Counted from the first letter of the stretch, positions 36,600-45,622 are shown. The stretch: DNA of 64,000 nt from JAKLIX01 sp964605655 (GCA_964605655.1 CAZSDK010000013.1:50343-114342), one strand, 5' to 3'. Translations and numbers: made by a program. The notes: generated by a model not told the origin, from the letters alone.

Positions 36600-39044
36600 T
36601 CAGTGTTTTGAAATGTCTTTTTTAAAATATTGATAATCAAGATAATATAATACTTTAATGATCAGCGAATTCTCCTGTGGCGATTCCCAGGTACGGCTCA
36701 GATTCCTGGTAAAATGGTGACTAACTTCTTCTTTCTCACGCAGGATGGCATTCTTCCAGATGAGGTTAAGCCTGCTGCCGGGAGCAAACTCCCACCAGAA
36801 GACCAGGTCCACATTCCAGGCACTGAAGTTGAAATCTCCATTGGGTGCATCCAGGACAGGCGCGCTGAGGGTCCCCTCCTCCTCCAGCAGGTAATATTCC
36901 TTATAGTCACCTACTGCCCAGTAGTGCCGGAAATAAAGGTTCAGCGAAAGATTGTTCCTGAACATATATCTTCCTGAGAAACTGTTTTCGATTTCCCTGA
37001 CATCCCTGCTTCCAAAAAATATCTCCTCATCGGTTTGCTTGGTTGAAAAGCCTCTTTCGCTAAGTGTTTGCGAATACCTGGAACTATAGGTAAAGAAAAA
37101 ATGATCGTTGATCCTGACCAGAGGTTCCAGTCTGGCTGAATAATAATCCCCATTCTCGGGGGCATCAGACCGGTAATAACTGAACCAGCCGTCGAGGGCA
37201 AAGGGCTTTCGGTAATCGGAGGAAAAGCCCCACTCAACACCAAAAAACCGGGGTTTGCGATAGTACCTTCCTTCCACTCTGGGTTCGTAATAATCATAAG
37301 ACTCAGCGACCTCAACGTAGGTATTACACATGAGGGTGAGGTAGTTCATCAGGGTGCCGTATGCGTTCAGGGCAACATCCTGACTGGTGATTTTGTGGGT
37401 AGCGTAGTTTTTCTCCAGCTCCGCATTCAGGGCTACCGACAGATCCCTGAGAATACCTTTCGGTTCAAATTGAAGGTAATTCAACTGTACCCCGGAAGAG
37501 GTATAATTATTGTATTGGGTCACACCCATGTCATTGGCAGAGAAATGGTTATCCATGACATTGGTGTACACATATCCTTGGTAGTTCCCTTTGACCTTGC
37601 CGAAAAACAGGTTGTACATGGATCCATCCACCGGCCTCACAGAATCTTTCATCCCTTCTTCCGTGTAAAAAAGCCTGCTGCTGGCACCTGAAGCCTTCAG
37701 CAGCAAGGTGTTGGACTTGTTATAGAGACTGATGCCGCTGCCGGTGACATTGGCATCTCTGAAACTCTTGCCCCGGATGGTATTGGTGTTGATCAGGTAC
37801 ACTGAGGAGTTGTTTTTCAATGCCTGATCAACCACAACAATATTGTAGTTGGAGCTGGGATCGGTGAGGATCTTCCTCTGATTTCCCATGGAATCTTCAG
37901 CAAGGGCGTAGGTGTTGTCAGTCACTGCATTCAGCAAGCCCAGGGCCAACCCGTTCTTGTTACGGCCGGAAAGCTTGAAAGCGTTGAGAAGTTTGGCGGA
38001 TGGAGGGTTCCTCTTCAGCTTTTCCCCTTCCTTCATCATATTTTCAACCTCACCGTAGAGCTGCGGTATCCTTCCGATCCTCCTGGAATAAAAGAGGTCC
38101 CCCTTTTCAAAAAGGTCAACGGCCTCCTTGAAGAAGGGCCTCTGCTCCTCAAAGATGGTCTCAAAGGCCGAGAGGTTCTTGATCTGGTTGTCGGACTGGA
38201 CCTGGCTGAAATCGGGAAGAAGAGTGAGGTCGAGGGTGTAACTCTGGTCAAGTCCGTATTTCATGTCGACCCCCCCTCCGAAAGAATAAGAGTTGTTGCT
38301 TTGTCCGGGGATGTTATAAGGGTAGTTTCTCATGCTGGCAGAAAGGTAAGGGGTCCACGAAAGCCTGATGGAAGGATTCACCTTTTCAATGCCTCTCAAT
38401 TCACCCCAGTACACCAGGTCATTGGGTACACCCTTGACCTCCAGGGCCCACTGGTCTATCTCTTTATAGCGCCGGACGGACCTGATGACTTCTATCCTCC
38501 AGAGTTGTTCATCCTTGACCGGGAAACGGATCATGGAATACGGTATCCGCATTTCCGCCGTCCAACCCTTGTCATCTATATTGACCTCGCTCTCCCAAAC
38601 CGCATCATAGGTATCGTCGAATTCCCTTGAATCATTTTGCACTCCGGAAGCATGGACCAGGAACTGGTAAGCATCCAGCTGGTTGTTGTAGGTATCGAAC
38701 TCCACGGCAATATAGTCGGCATTCAGGTGCTCATCATCCCTGTTGCCCAGCTGGCGCAGGATGCTGTCGGGATGAGGATCGTACATCCGGGCCGCCACAT
38801 AAACCGCATCGTCATCATAGAGGATACGGACCTCCGTCGGGAAGCTTCCCGGAACCCCAAATACGGGTACATACTGCCTGAAATCCACCAGGGGCTGGGC
38901 AGTGTTCCACTCCTGTTCCAGGATCTTTCCGTCTATCTTGGGTACACGGGAAGTCCTGACCGCCACCGCCTGCTTCAGGAGAATATCCTGTGAAACCAGT
39001 GCCATGGGCAACAGCAGAAAACAAAGAAGGATGAACGGCTTCAT
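36600..39044 (-). CDS. DUF5916 protein with N-terminal CBM9-like domain
   Basis: An 814-residue exported protein. The signal peptide is at about 1-18 (MKPFILLCFLLLPMALVSQ). The CBM9-like domain begins at about residue 30 (PKIDGKILEQEWNTAQPL) and contains VRILYDDDAVYVAARMYDP. DUF5916 follows, with a predicted outer-membrane barrel (strand-rich, many Tyr) and the segment PDFSQVQSDNQIKNLSAFE then RRIGRIPQ. The start at 39044 is used because an upstream in-frame extension has no signal peptide and overlaps the probable promoter. The function is unknown; this large Bacteroidota family is probably in the outer membrane. Confidence 0.87.
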   Translation of the reverse strand: MKPFILLCFLLLPMALVSQDILLKQAVAVRTSRVPKIDGKILEQEWNTAQPLVDFRQYVPVFGVPGSFPTEVRILYDDDAVYVAARMYDPHPDSILRQLGNRDDEHLNADYIAVEFDTYNNQLDAYQFLVHASGVQNDSREFDDTYDAVWESEVNIDDKGWTAEMRIPYSMIRFPVKDEQLWRIEVIRSVRRYKEIDQWALEVKGVPNDLVYWGELRGIEKVNPSIRLSWTPYLSASMRNYPYNIPGQSNNSYSFGGGVDMKYGLDQSYTLDLTLLPDFSQVQSDNQIKNLSAFETIFEEQRPFFKEAVDLFEKGDLFYSRRIGRIPQLYGEVENMMKEGEKLKRNPPSAKLLNAFKLSGRNKNGLALGLLNAVTDNTYALAEDSMGNQRKILTDPSSNYNIVVVDQALKNNSSVYLINTNTIRGKSFRDANVTGSGISLYNKSNTLLLKASGASSRLFYTEEGMKDSVRPVDGSMYNLFFGKVKGNYQGYVYTNVMDNHFSANDMGVTQYNNYTSSGVQLNYLQFEPKGILRDLSVALNAELEKNYATHKITSQDVALNAYGTLMNYLTLMCNTYVEVAESYDYYEPRVEGRYYRKPRFFGVEWGFSSDYRKPFALDGWFSYYRSDAPENGDYYSARLEPLVRINDHFFFTYSSRYSQTLSERGFSTKQTDEEIFFGSRDVREIENSFSGRYMFRNNLSLNLYFRHYWAVGDYKEYYLLEEEGTLSAPVLDAPNGDFNFSAWNVDLVFWWEFAPGSRLNLIWKNAILREKEEVSHHFTRNLSRTWESPQENSLIIKVLYYLDYQYFKKDISKH

Positions 39045-39050
39045 TGACTG

Positions 39051-39058
39051 CAAAGCTA
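39051..39058 (-). promoter_or_regulatory. Bacteroidota -7 box (TAGCTTTG)
   Basis: Reads TAGCTTTG on the minus strand, only 6 bases before the chosen ATG at 39044. Transcription would start at or very near the start codon, giving a leaderless or almost leaderless mRNA. No clear TTTG is present at the -33 position. Confidence 0.45.
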
Positions 39059-39165
39059 CATATTTCGTTTGGTTATTCTGTACCCGCAAATTATTCCTTT
39101 CTAAAACCCTTGTCATTCCTGTAAATTTTCTTACATTCGAAGCTGATAACCCAATACCTGTCCCT

Positions 39166-41364
39166 ATGAAAAAACAATTACTGACGATGTTCTTTTGCGG
39201 ATGGATGACCGCAAACGGATTTGCCCAGTTTACCTACACCCAGATAACCAGCGGACTTACAGAAGTTTATGAAGGCGGCAGCATGCAATATGCCATCGGT
39301 GACATCGACCATGACGGTGACCTGGACATCGTTTCTGTAGGAGACCATTCGAGCCCCCTGATCCCTGCGGAGCACGGTATCATGGTCTTTAAAAACAACG
39401 GAAGCGGCACCTCCTGGAACAAGGTCATGAACGGTGACTTCGGTTACGGGGGTGTGGCCCTGGGAGATGTGAACAACGACGGTCACATGGATGTCGCTTA
39501 CGGGGTTCACCATAATTATTCATCCACCGACTTCGGCATCCAGTTGCTGGAGGTCGTCCTCGGCGACGGATCAGGCAGCAACTGGACCCCTTATGACGAC
39601 AACCTCGGCCAGCAGGGACAGAGCTGGGGCATGGAAGGCTGTGATTTCGGAGACATTAACAACGACGGCCTTCTCGACCTTGGTGCCAATGCTTTTGGTT
39701 GCTGCGACGGTGTCTGGATTTATGAAAACAATGGTGACGGGACCTGGACCACCGTGGGGGGTGCCCTGGACCTCAACTCCACCGGACAGTTCAGATTCGG
39801 GGACTTCAACCGGGACGGCAAGACCGACTTTGTTGCCAACAACACCTACTACCAGAACCAGGCCTTTCAGATCTGGCAGAACACCGGCAACGGGCAGTTC
39901 TCTAGCATGCAGAACGGCATCCCTTTCAGCGACGATTATTTCTATTTCGACATCGGCGACATCAATCACGACGGGGCCCCCGACATCGCCCTGATCTACT
40001 GCGGCATCCCTTATGTCTATACCTTCGATGTCTTTAACAACACCTGGGTGAGCATCTCCAACGGTCTGCCAACAACCAGCCAGAATCTATGGAACATTGC
40101 TCTCGGGGATATGGACGGCGACGGCAACCTCGACCTGGTGACTGAGAAAAGTTACCTGATCACGATCTACAAAGGCGACGGTGCCGGTAACTGGATGCAG
40201 GCCGCCACCCTGCCCATCACCGAGACCATCTGCCGGGATATCAAGCTGGCCGACTTTGACCATAATGGCATGGCCGACATCTCTTATTGGGCAGAGATCA
40301 ACAATACCGCCTTTTTGAGAGTCTACCTCAACACCTTTGTTTCTCCCGAATCCTGGGTCAGAGCTGTCACCCCCCTGGGTGGAGAATTCTACTGCCACGG
40401 ATCGGTGCAGTTCATCCGCTGGAACTCCTGTCTCCCTTCAGGGACTGCGGCAACGGTCAACCTGGAACTGTCGACCACCGGTGCTGCAGGACCTTTTGCC
40501 CCCATCGCCACCAACCTACCCAATAACGGGACCTACCAGTGGACCGTGCCCGGCGTCTCCTCCGGCGACTGTTTCATACGGTACACCCTGAACGCCGGCG
40601 CCAACACCTATATCGACATCAATAACCTTCCTTTCAGCATCGATACCTGCGGTGAATCCTATATCATACCGGGCCCCATCAACGGGAATACTGTGATATG
40701 TCCGGGCAGCACCAACACCTACCTGGTGCCCCAGATCCTGAACTGCACCGGATACACCTGGACCCTGCCCTCCGGCTGGAGCGGCTCCTCCGGCACCAAC
40801 AGCATCACGCTTACCGCCGGGACCCAGGGAGGCATCCTCTCCGTCGTGGCTCACTTCAGCAACGGCAACTCCGCCCCGCTGAGCCTGTATATCAATGTTA
40901 CCACCGTCGACACCACCCTCACCCAGTCAGGGTGGACACTCACGGCAGTGCAGGATTCCGCCACCTACCAATGGATCGACTGCAGCACCGGAGCTCCCAT
41001 AAACGGTGCCACCCAACAGAGTTACACCCCTTCACAAAACGGGACCTACGCCGTGATCCTCGACCTCGACGGATGTAAAGACACCTCCTCCTGCAGGACC
41101 GTGATCGTGACCGGAGTAGAGGAAGTCTTCGGCAGAGAGGAGATCACCCTCAGCCCCAACCCCGCCAATAATGAGATCCTGATTCTGAGTTCACTCAACA
41201 TCGATGTCCTGGAACTTTTTCCCGTCACAGGAAACAGGCTGCAACATCTGGAGCCGGGCGCCCGCAAGGTAACCTTGGATATCTCCACGCTTCCTCCGGG
41301 CATGTATTTCATCCGCGTAAAAACTGGTAATAAATTAAATTTCAGGCAGTTTATCAAACTCTGA
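39166..41364 (+). CDS. FG-GAP/VCBS repeat T9SS-secreted protein
   Basis: A 732-residue secreted protein. The ATG at 39166 precedes a signal peptide ending NGFAQF. Residues about 35-390 contain seven repeats with a calcium-binding DxDxDG-type loop (GDIDHDGDLD, GDVNNDGHMD, GDINNDGLLD, GDFNRDGKTD, GDINHDGAPD, GDMDGDGNLD, ADFDHNGMAD), consistent with one seven-bladed beta-propeller. Ig/PKD-like domains follow, and the last about 75 residues are a T9SS sorting domain (ITLSPNPANNEI to NFRQFIKL). Probably a cell-surface adhesin or binding protein; the ligand is unknown. Divergent from the DUF5916 gene. Confidence 0.9.
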   Translation: MKKQLLTMFFCGWMTANGFAQFTYTQITSGLTEVYEGGSMQYAIGDIDHDGDLDIVSVGDHSSPLIPAEHGIMVFKNNGSGTSWNKVMNGDFGYGGVALGDVNNDGHMDVAYGVHHNYSSTDFGIQLLEVVLGDGSGSNWTPYDDNLGQQGQSWGMEGCDFGDINNDGLLDLGANAFGCCDGVWIYENNGDGTWTTVGGALDLNSTGQFRFGDFNRDGKTDFVANNTYYQNQAFQIWQNTGNGQFSSMQNGIPFSDDYFYFDIGDINHDGAPDIALIYCGIPYVYTFDVFNNTWVSISNGLPTTSQNLWNIALGDMDGDGNLDLVTEKSYLITIYKGDGAGNWMQAATLPITETICRDIKLADFDHNGMADISYWAEINNTAFLRVYLNTFVSPESWVRAVTPLGGEFYCHGSVQFIRWNSCLPSGTAATVNLELSTTGAAGPFAPIATNLPNNGTYQWTVPGVSSGDCFIRYTLNAGANTYIDINNLPFSIDTCGESYIIPGPINGNTVICPGSTNTYLVPQILNCTGYTWTLPSGWSGSSGTNSITLTAGTQGGILSVVAHFSNGNSAPLSLYINVTTVDTTLTQSGWTLTAVQDSATYQWIDCSTGAPINGATQQSYTPSQNGTYAVILDLDGCKDTSSCRTVIVTGVEEVFGREEITLSPNPANNEILILSSLNIDVLELFPVTGNRLQHLEPGARKVTLDISTLPPGMYFIRVKTGNKLNFRQFIKL

Positions 41365-41398
41365 CCCGATTAAAGGATCAGTCCTTTCCGAATACTTT

Positions 41399-42550
41399 AT
41401 GAGACTCCCGACATTCCTTGTGTTTTTTTTAATTGCCCGGATCTGCCTGGCCACCGGCCAGGTCCCCGACCTGATCATCTATGAGGGAGATACCCTGGCT
41501 TTGTACTGCAACCCACTGGAAGACTATTATAACGACTCCACCCGTCCCAGACCCGGGGACTTCATGGTTTCAGGATGCGGGACCGCCTGCTGGAGAGGCT
41601 ACCAGGCTGTCTGGGAGGTCAGGGATGGAAGACTCTTCCTGACCGGCATCCAGGACTGCTGTGTGACCTTCCCCTTTGAGATCACAGACAGCAGCCTTTA
41701 CCGCCTGAGACAACTGCACATCCCCGATACCATCATCGCTGCCGTCTCCACCCTGAAAGAAGAGAAATATTTCAACCGGGACCAGCTCCTCGACAGCCTG
41801 GAGAGCCGGCTGAGCAAGAAGCCGTTCAGCGACTATGCAGAGACCATACTGACATGCTGCCGCACCCGGAAACACCAGGCACCCCTGGAGGCCTTCTTCA
41901 ACGGTATGGTGGAGGAAGGCAGGGTGTTTGCCTCCTGGTACAACGGTGACCTGAGAATCCCGCGGGGCAAAAGACTTCAATATGTACACATGGGATACGG
42001 ATCGGTGTTTGAGAAAGAATTGATGGTAGAGATCCGGAAGGGGATGGTCACTGGTACCTTCCTGTATGACAACACCCCGAAGAAGCAGCCCCGGAAATTT
42101 GTGAAGCTCAGCTCCACCACCTTCTCCTTCTTACTTCCCAGGGAGCTGGTACGCACCCGGAAAAAAGAGGTCTACACCAGTTTCGACACCCTGTTCATCA
42201 GCAATAAGGACAGCAGCATCATGCTTTTTGCCTTTTCATGTTTTCATCCCAGGGCAGACCAGGACCAGCAGAAAACGTTGGCCTGCAGCAAGGTCGACAG
42301 CCTGCTCACTTTGATTGAGGGTGACATGCCCTTCAGCGACAAGGCGGAGGGCAGGTTACGTACCGGAAGGTACTGTTCCATTGACGGTTACGACCCCAAC
42401 TACCGTATTGGAGTGAGGCTGGCGGCCATCTCCAACATCAACAGCATCCTCATACTCCTGTATACGGAAAAGAACACCGATTCAAAGTCCTATAAAGAAA
42501 GAGCAGACACCCTTCTGAACTCGGTGGAACTGATTGAGTTCGGGTTTTAG
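41399..42550 (+). CDS. Secreted protein of unknown function
   Basis: A 383-residue protein with a signal peptide (MRLPTFLVFFLIARICLATG). The mature part has six Cys in its first half (MVSGCGTACW, IQDCCVTF, TILTCCRTRK), which suggests disulfide bonding in the periplasm, and a later Lys/Arg-rich beta region. I recognise no family. It starts 34 bases after the FG-GAP protein gene and is probably co-transcribed with it. Confidence 0.7.
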   Translation: MRLPTFLVFFLIARICLATGQVPDLIIYEGDTLALYCNPLEDYYNDSTRPRPGDFMVSGCGTACWRGYQAVWEVRDGRLFLTGIQDCCVTFPFEITDSSLYRLRQLHIPDTIIAAVSTLKEEKYFNRDQLLDSLESRLSKKPFSDYAETILTCCRTRKHQAPLEAFFNGMVEEGRVFASWYNGDLRIPRGKRLQYVHMGYGSVFEKELMVEIRKGMVTGTFLYDNTPKKQPRKFVKLSSTTFSFLLPRELVRTRKKEVYTSFDTLFISNKDSSIMLFAFSCFHPRADQDQQKTLACSKVDSLLTLIEGDMPFSDKAEGRLRTGRYCSIDGYDPNYRIGVRLAAISNINSILILLYTEKNTDSKSYKERADTLLNSVELIEFGF

Positions 42551-42582
42551 CGGCAGAGCTGTTTATACCTGATCACTCTTTC

Positions 42583-42846
42583 CCCTGTTGGGCTTAGCGT
42601 CAAGCTACGATCTGCGCTACCAGACGTTGAGCGCAGCAACGCAACGGAGGTACTGCGGCGAGAAATTTACTTAATCACCGCAAATTTGCGGTGATTCATT
42701 CGTATCCCCAGACGTTAAGCGTAGCATCCTGCCACGCTCTTGATCAATACCGGCATCTTGCCGAAATCACGAATGAAAACATAGGGAAAATCAAAATTCC
42801 AAGTTGAGCGTAGCGTCCTGCCAATGGCGGGACGCTTTAAAAATAC
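42583..42846. repeat. REP-like repeat element C, copy 1
   Basis: A mosaic of short inverted motifs: GCGTAGC/GCTACGC-type words, a CGGCA-TCT-TGCCG hairpin and an AGCGTAGCGTCCTGCCA...TGGCGGGACGCT hairpin. Positions 42749-42808 are identical to 43928-43987 in copy 2. A 24-base perfect palindrome sits inside this copy at 42673-42696. The element ends inside the parD remnant. Related elements are at 43852-44027 and 63851-63948. Confidence 0.85.
42673..42696. repeat. 24-base perfect palindrome
   Basis: The half-site AATCACCGCAAA is followed at once by its exact reverse complement. It is found only in copy 1 of repeat C. It could be a cruciform, a hairpin or a protein-binding site; nothing in the sequence decides between these. 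Confidence 0.8.
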
Positions 42847-43012
42847 AAGCGAAGTAGTTAGAGCCGGATTAAGACTCCTGGAAGAAGAGGAGAACAGGAT
42901 GCTCGCCCTAAAAGAAGCCATTCATGAAGGCATGGAAAGTGGAATTGCTCTTGATTTCAACCCTGAGACTCACTTAGAAAACCTGAAAACCAAAAAGAAA
43001 TCGAATGGCTGA
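42824..43012 (+). pseudogene. parD: parD antitoxin remnant, 5' end replaced by repeat C
   Basis: The last about 60 residues of a ParD-type antitoxin are readable: GRFKNTSEVVRAGLRLLEEEE is typical of the ParD helices, followed by an acidic ESGIALDFNPETHL tail. The N-terminal ribbon strand that binds DNA (the NTSVTLGDHF-type start) is missing, and its place is taken by repeat C, whose TGGCGGGACGC hairpin supplies an accidental ATG. The remaining frame overlaps the parE remnant by 8 bases, as in intact parDE operons. Autoregulation would be lost even if a short protein is made. Confidence 0.7.
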
Positions 43013-43133
43013 CTCCGAATTCACTCATAAAGCTGTTGATGACTTAAGACGGAGTTGGAAATATACGACAGAACCTTGGTCAAATGTTGTATTTTTGATC
43101 TTTGATTTCAACAGCATACCAATCGTTGCCTAA
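43005..43133 (+). pseudogene. parE: parE toxin remnant
   Basis: Begins MADSEFTHKAVDDLRRSWKY and continues TTEPWS, matching the start of ParE toxins (KAVEDLxxIWxYT-like). After about 26 residues the similarity stops and the frame ends at a TAA at 43131. Intact ParE has about 95-100 residues, so about three quarters including the active region is gone. It overlaps the parD remnant by 8 bases. This looks like a dead toxin-antitoxin locus. Confidence 0.65.
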
Positions 43134-43180
43134 AATCTTAGCGAATACAGCCTACTTATAGACAAGAAATTATCAACGAT

Positions 43181-43477
43181 ATGATAACTAAAGAATTTAT
43201 ATTGAATACGTTAAAATCGAAAGAAGGAGCGATTTCAAAATATGGAATCAGATCTATTGGATTGTTTGGGTCATATGCAAGAGATGAACAATCTGAGAAC
43301 AGCGATATAGACATATTAGTTGATTTTGAGCCAGATCAAGAGAATTTCGACAACTACATGGCGGTTTACGACATGATTGAGAAACTGTTTAAGAATCAAC
43401 AGGTTGAGATTGTTACCAAAAATGGATTAAGTCCCTATATCGGACCTAAGATTTTAAATGAGGTGAAGTATGTCTAA
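43181..43477 (+). CDS. mntA: MntA-type nucleotidyltransferase antitoxin
   Basis: A 98-residue minimal nucleotidyltransferase. The motif GSYARDEQSENSDIDI at residues 30-45 fits GSx10DxD, with Ser31, Asp42 and Asp44, and a third acidic residue in ILVDFE. In characterised MntA/HepT systems this protein neutralises the HEPN toxin by adding AMP to a tyrosine. It overlaps the HEPN gene by 8 bases (ATGTCTAA), typical of the operon. AT-rich compared with the neighbouring core genes, and located between two REP-like elements, so probably acquired. Confidence 0.9.
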   Translation: MITKEFILNTLKSKEGAISKYGIRSIGLFGSYARDEQSENSDIDILVDFEPDQENFDNYMAVYDMIEKLFKNQQVEIVTKNGLSPYIGPKILNEVKYV

Positions 43478-43811
43478 AGAACCTATTGAATATCTGAAAC
43501 ATATCCGTGACGAAAGTTCCTTTATTCTTTCAGTAATTACACCTGATAAAACAAAAGATGATTTCTTAGCTGATGAAACCCTTAAACGTGCTGTAATCAG
43601 GAGTTTAGAAATTATAGGAGAAGCTACAAAAAAGATTCCGGTTGACTATAAAGTCAAATGGAGTTCAATAAAGTGGAAAGATATGGCTGGTATGAGAGAC
43701 CGGTTAATCCATGATTATTTAGGGGTTAATTATTCGATAGTCTGGGATGTTGTTAAAAATAAAATACCTGAACTACATGCCCAGATTATTGAAATTATCA
43801 AATTAGAATAA
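43470..43811 (+). CDS. hepT: HepT-type HEPN toxin (DUF86)
   Basis: A 113-residue HEPN-domain protein. The RX4HXY motif is Arg76, His81, Tyr83 (MRDRLIHDYLG), the RNase active site and the tyrosine known to be AMPylated by MntA in characterised pairs. The N-terminal helix starts EYLKHIRDESSFI, as in DUF86 proteins. It probably acts as a ribonuclease toxin when free. Full length and intact, partner of the overlapping mntA. Confidence 0.9.
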   Translation: MSKEPIEYLKHIRDESSFILSVITPDKTKDDFLADETLKRAVIRSLEIIGEATKKIPVDYKVKWSSIKWKDMAGMRDRLIHDYLGVNYSIVWDVVKNKIPELHAQIIEIIKLE

Positions 43812-43851
43812 AAACCACCGGCAATCGAGCAGACGGCTTCGCCAGCAGCAA

Positions 43852-44027
43852 CCCTGTTGGGCGTTGCGTCAAGCTACCCTCTGGGCCATCAAACGTTCAG
43901 CGTAGCATCCTGCTACGCCCTGAAAAGACCGGCATCTTGCCGAAATCACGAATGAAAACATAGGGAAAATCAAAATTCCAAGTTGAGTGTAGTTTCTCGC
44001 CATGGCGAGAAACTTTTTAAAAATGCA
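43852..44027. repeat. REP-like repeat element C, copy 2
   Basis: Begins with the shared CCCTGTTGGGCGT word and contains GCGTAGCATCCTGCTACGCC, the CGGCA-TCT-TGCCG hairpin and the 60-base block (43928-43987) identical to copy 1. It ends in a different perfect hairpin (AGTTTCTCGCCATGGCGAGAAACT). It lies between hepT and the AraC-family gene. Confidence 0.85.
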
Positions 44028-44057
44028 GGCATCATGCCTCCTTGTGAAAGGATTGTG

Positions 44058-44065
44058 TATCTTTG
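44058..44065 (+). promoter_or_regulatory. Bacteroidota -7 box (TATCTTTG) for the AraC-family gene
   Basis: TATCTTTG, a full match to TAnnTTTG, 23 bases before the chosen ATG at 44089. It supports that start against an upstream in-frame ATG at 44002, which lies inside repeat C. Confidence 0.6.
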
Positions 44066-44088
44066 GGTTAAGGATACCATCAACCGCC

Positions 44089-44973
44089 ATGATCGACCCG
44101 ATATACAGTCTTGACCTATACTATCACGACCAGCCTGCTTCGTTTGTCATCAAGACCATGGAAGAGATTCACCAAAGGCAGGGGGGTATCGCTGACCCGC
44201 CGCACCGGCACAATTATTACACGGTCATTTGGTCGGTGGGTGCCAGGGGGAGTCATACCATCGACTTCAGGGAATACCCGATAGAACCGGGTCTGTTGTT
44301 CTTTGTCAGCCCCCAGCAGATGCACCAGGTGAGAACGCTTTCCGAACCGGAACCTACCGGCTTTGTCATCCTGTTTACCAGCGACTTCCTGGTCAGGAAC
44401 AGCATCGAGGAATCTTTTATCTCGAACCTCAAGCTTTTCAGGGATGCCGGTGAGACCCCTCCCCTGGCCTTGTCGGAAGAGATGCACCAAAGGCTTATGT
44501 ACTATGTGAAGGAGATGAACGATGTTTTTCTTGCAGAATCGGCTTTCCGGATGGAACGCATCGGTGCCTTGTTAAAATTGTTCCTGATCGACTGCAACGG
44601 ACACTGTTCCCTGGATACCACCGACAACACCCAGACCATAGAGGTGGGGCGCTCCATCACCCGGAATTTTAAATCCCTGGTAGAAAAGCATTACCATGAA
44701 TGGCACCAGGTGAAGGATTATGCAGACTCCCTGAACATCACACCCAGCTACCTCAATGAGGTGATCCGGACGTCGATAGGCCATACAGCCAAGGATTATA
44801 TCCAGGACCGGCTGATCGTGGAAGCCAAACGTCAGTACCTGTTCACGGGTAAAAGCGTGAAGGAAGTGGGATTTGTCCTCGGGTTTGAAGATCCTTCCCA
44901 CTTTTCAAAATTTTTCAAGACCAACACCGGTCTCTCCTTACAGGAATTCAAGGATTCTGTCGCCACCGGCTGA
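44089..44973 (+). CDS. AraC family transcriptional regulator
   Basis: A 294-residue regulator. The N-terminal cupin-like sensor domain (about 20-130) includes PPHRHNYYTVIW and FVSPQQMHQV. The C-terminal double helix-turn-helix (about 195-290) includes KDYADSLNITPSYLNEVIR, GHTAKDYIQDRLIVEAKR and VGFVLGFEDPSHFSKFFKTNTG. It probably controls nearby genes; the downstream YceI and pirin genes are the obvious candidates (96-base gap, same strand), but no operator can be identified. The longer frame from 44002 is rejected because it starts in the repeat. Confidence 0.9.
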   Translation: MIDPIYSLDLYYHDQPASFVIKTMEEIHQRQGGIADPPHRHNYYTVIWSVGARGSHTIDFREYPIEPGLLFFVSPQQMHQVRTLSEPEPTGFVILFTSDFLVRNSIEESFISNLKLFRDAGETPPLALSEEMHQRLMYYVKEMNDVFLAESAFRMERIGALLKLFLIDCNGHCSLDTTDNTQTIEVGRSITRNFKSLVEKHYHEWHQVKDYADSLNITPSYLNEVIRTSIGHTAKDYIQDRLIVEAKRQYLFTGKSVKEVGFVLGFEDPSHFSKFFKTNTGLSLQEFKDSVATG

Positions 44974-45069
44974 TCATCCCGCATTTTTACATCTTCTGCC
45001 TTTATTTATCCATTTCCGGGGTCAGATAACCGCCCGTACTTTGCACCATCATTTAACCCTTAAAAAATC

Positions 45070-45612
45070 ATGGAAACAACAACAAAAACCAAGTGGGTCA
45101 TTGACCCTACGCATAGCGAGATCACCTTCAAAGTAAAGCATCTCATGATCACCAATGTAAAAGGCAATTTCAGGGAATTCACCGCCGATATCCAATCGGA
45201 CGGGGATGCCTGGGACACGGCGGTCATTGATGTCCGCATCAACGCAGCATCGGTCGATACCGGCGTCAGCGACCGCGATGCCCACCTCAGGAGTGCCGAC
45301 TTTTTCGATGTGGAACATCATCCTGAGATCCGTTTTACGGGACGTTCTTTTGAGAAGCAGGGCGACGACGCTTACGTGCTTCACGGTGACATGAGCATCA
45401 GAGGCGTCACCAGGCCCGTCGTGCTGGAGGCAGAATATCACGGAATGATGAAAGATCCCTGGGGCAATTCGAAGGCCGGGTTTACCCTCGAAGGCAAGAT
45501 CAGCCGCAAGGACTGGGACCTGAACTGGAATGCCGCCCTGGAAGCCGGAGGCGTGCTGGTGAGCGACGATGTACGCATCCTCTGTGAGGTACAACTGTTG
45601 AAACAAGCCTGA
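45070..45612 (+). CDS. YceI family protein
   Basis: A 180-residue YceI-like beta-barrel protein that binds polyisoprenoid-type lipids in characterised homologues. Family motifs are WVIDPTHSEITFKVKHLMI at the start, FDVEHHPEIRFTG in the middle and the late KDWDLNWN. No signal peptide is visible, so this is a cytoplasmic member. It lies 10 bases before the pirin gene and the two are probably co-transcribed. Confidence 0.93.
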   Translation: METTTKTKWVIDPTHSEITFKVKHLMITNVKGNFREFTADIQSDGDAWDTAVIDVRINAASVDTGVSDRDAHLRSADFFDVEHHPEIRFTGRSFEKQGDDAYVLHGDMSIRGVTRPVVLEAEYHGMMKDPWGNSKAGFTLEGKISRKDWDLNWNAALEAGGVLVSDDVRILCEVQLLKQA

Positions 45613-45622
45613 TAAAACAGTC

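Noticed and set aside
44002..44088. Longer start for the AraC-family regulator
   Set aside because: The extra 29 residues are encoded by repeat C and by the promoter box TATCTTTG; the family start matches 44089.
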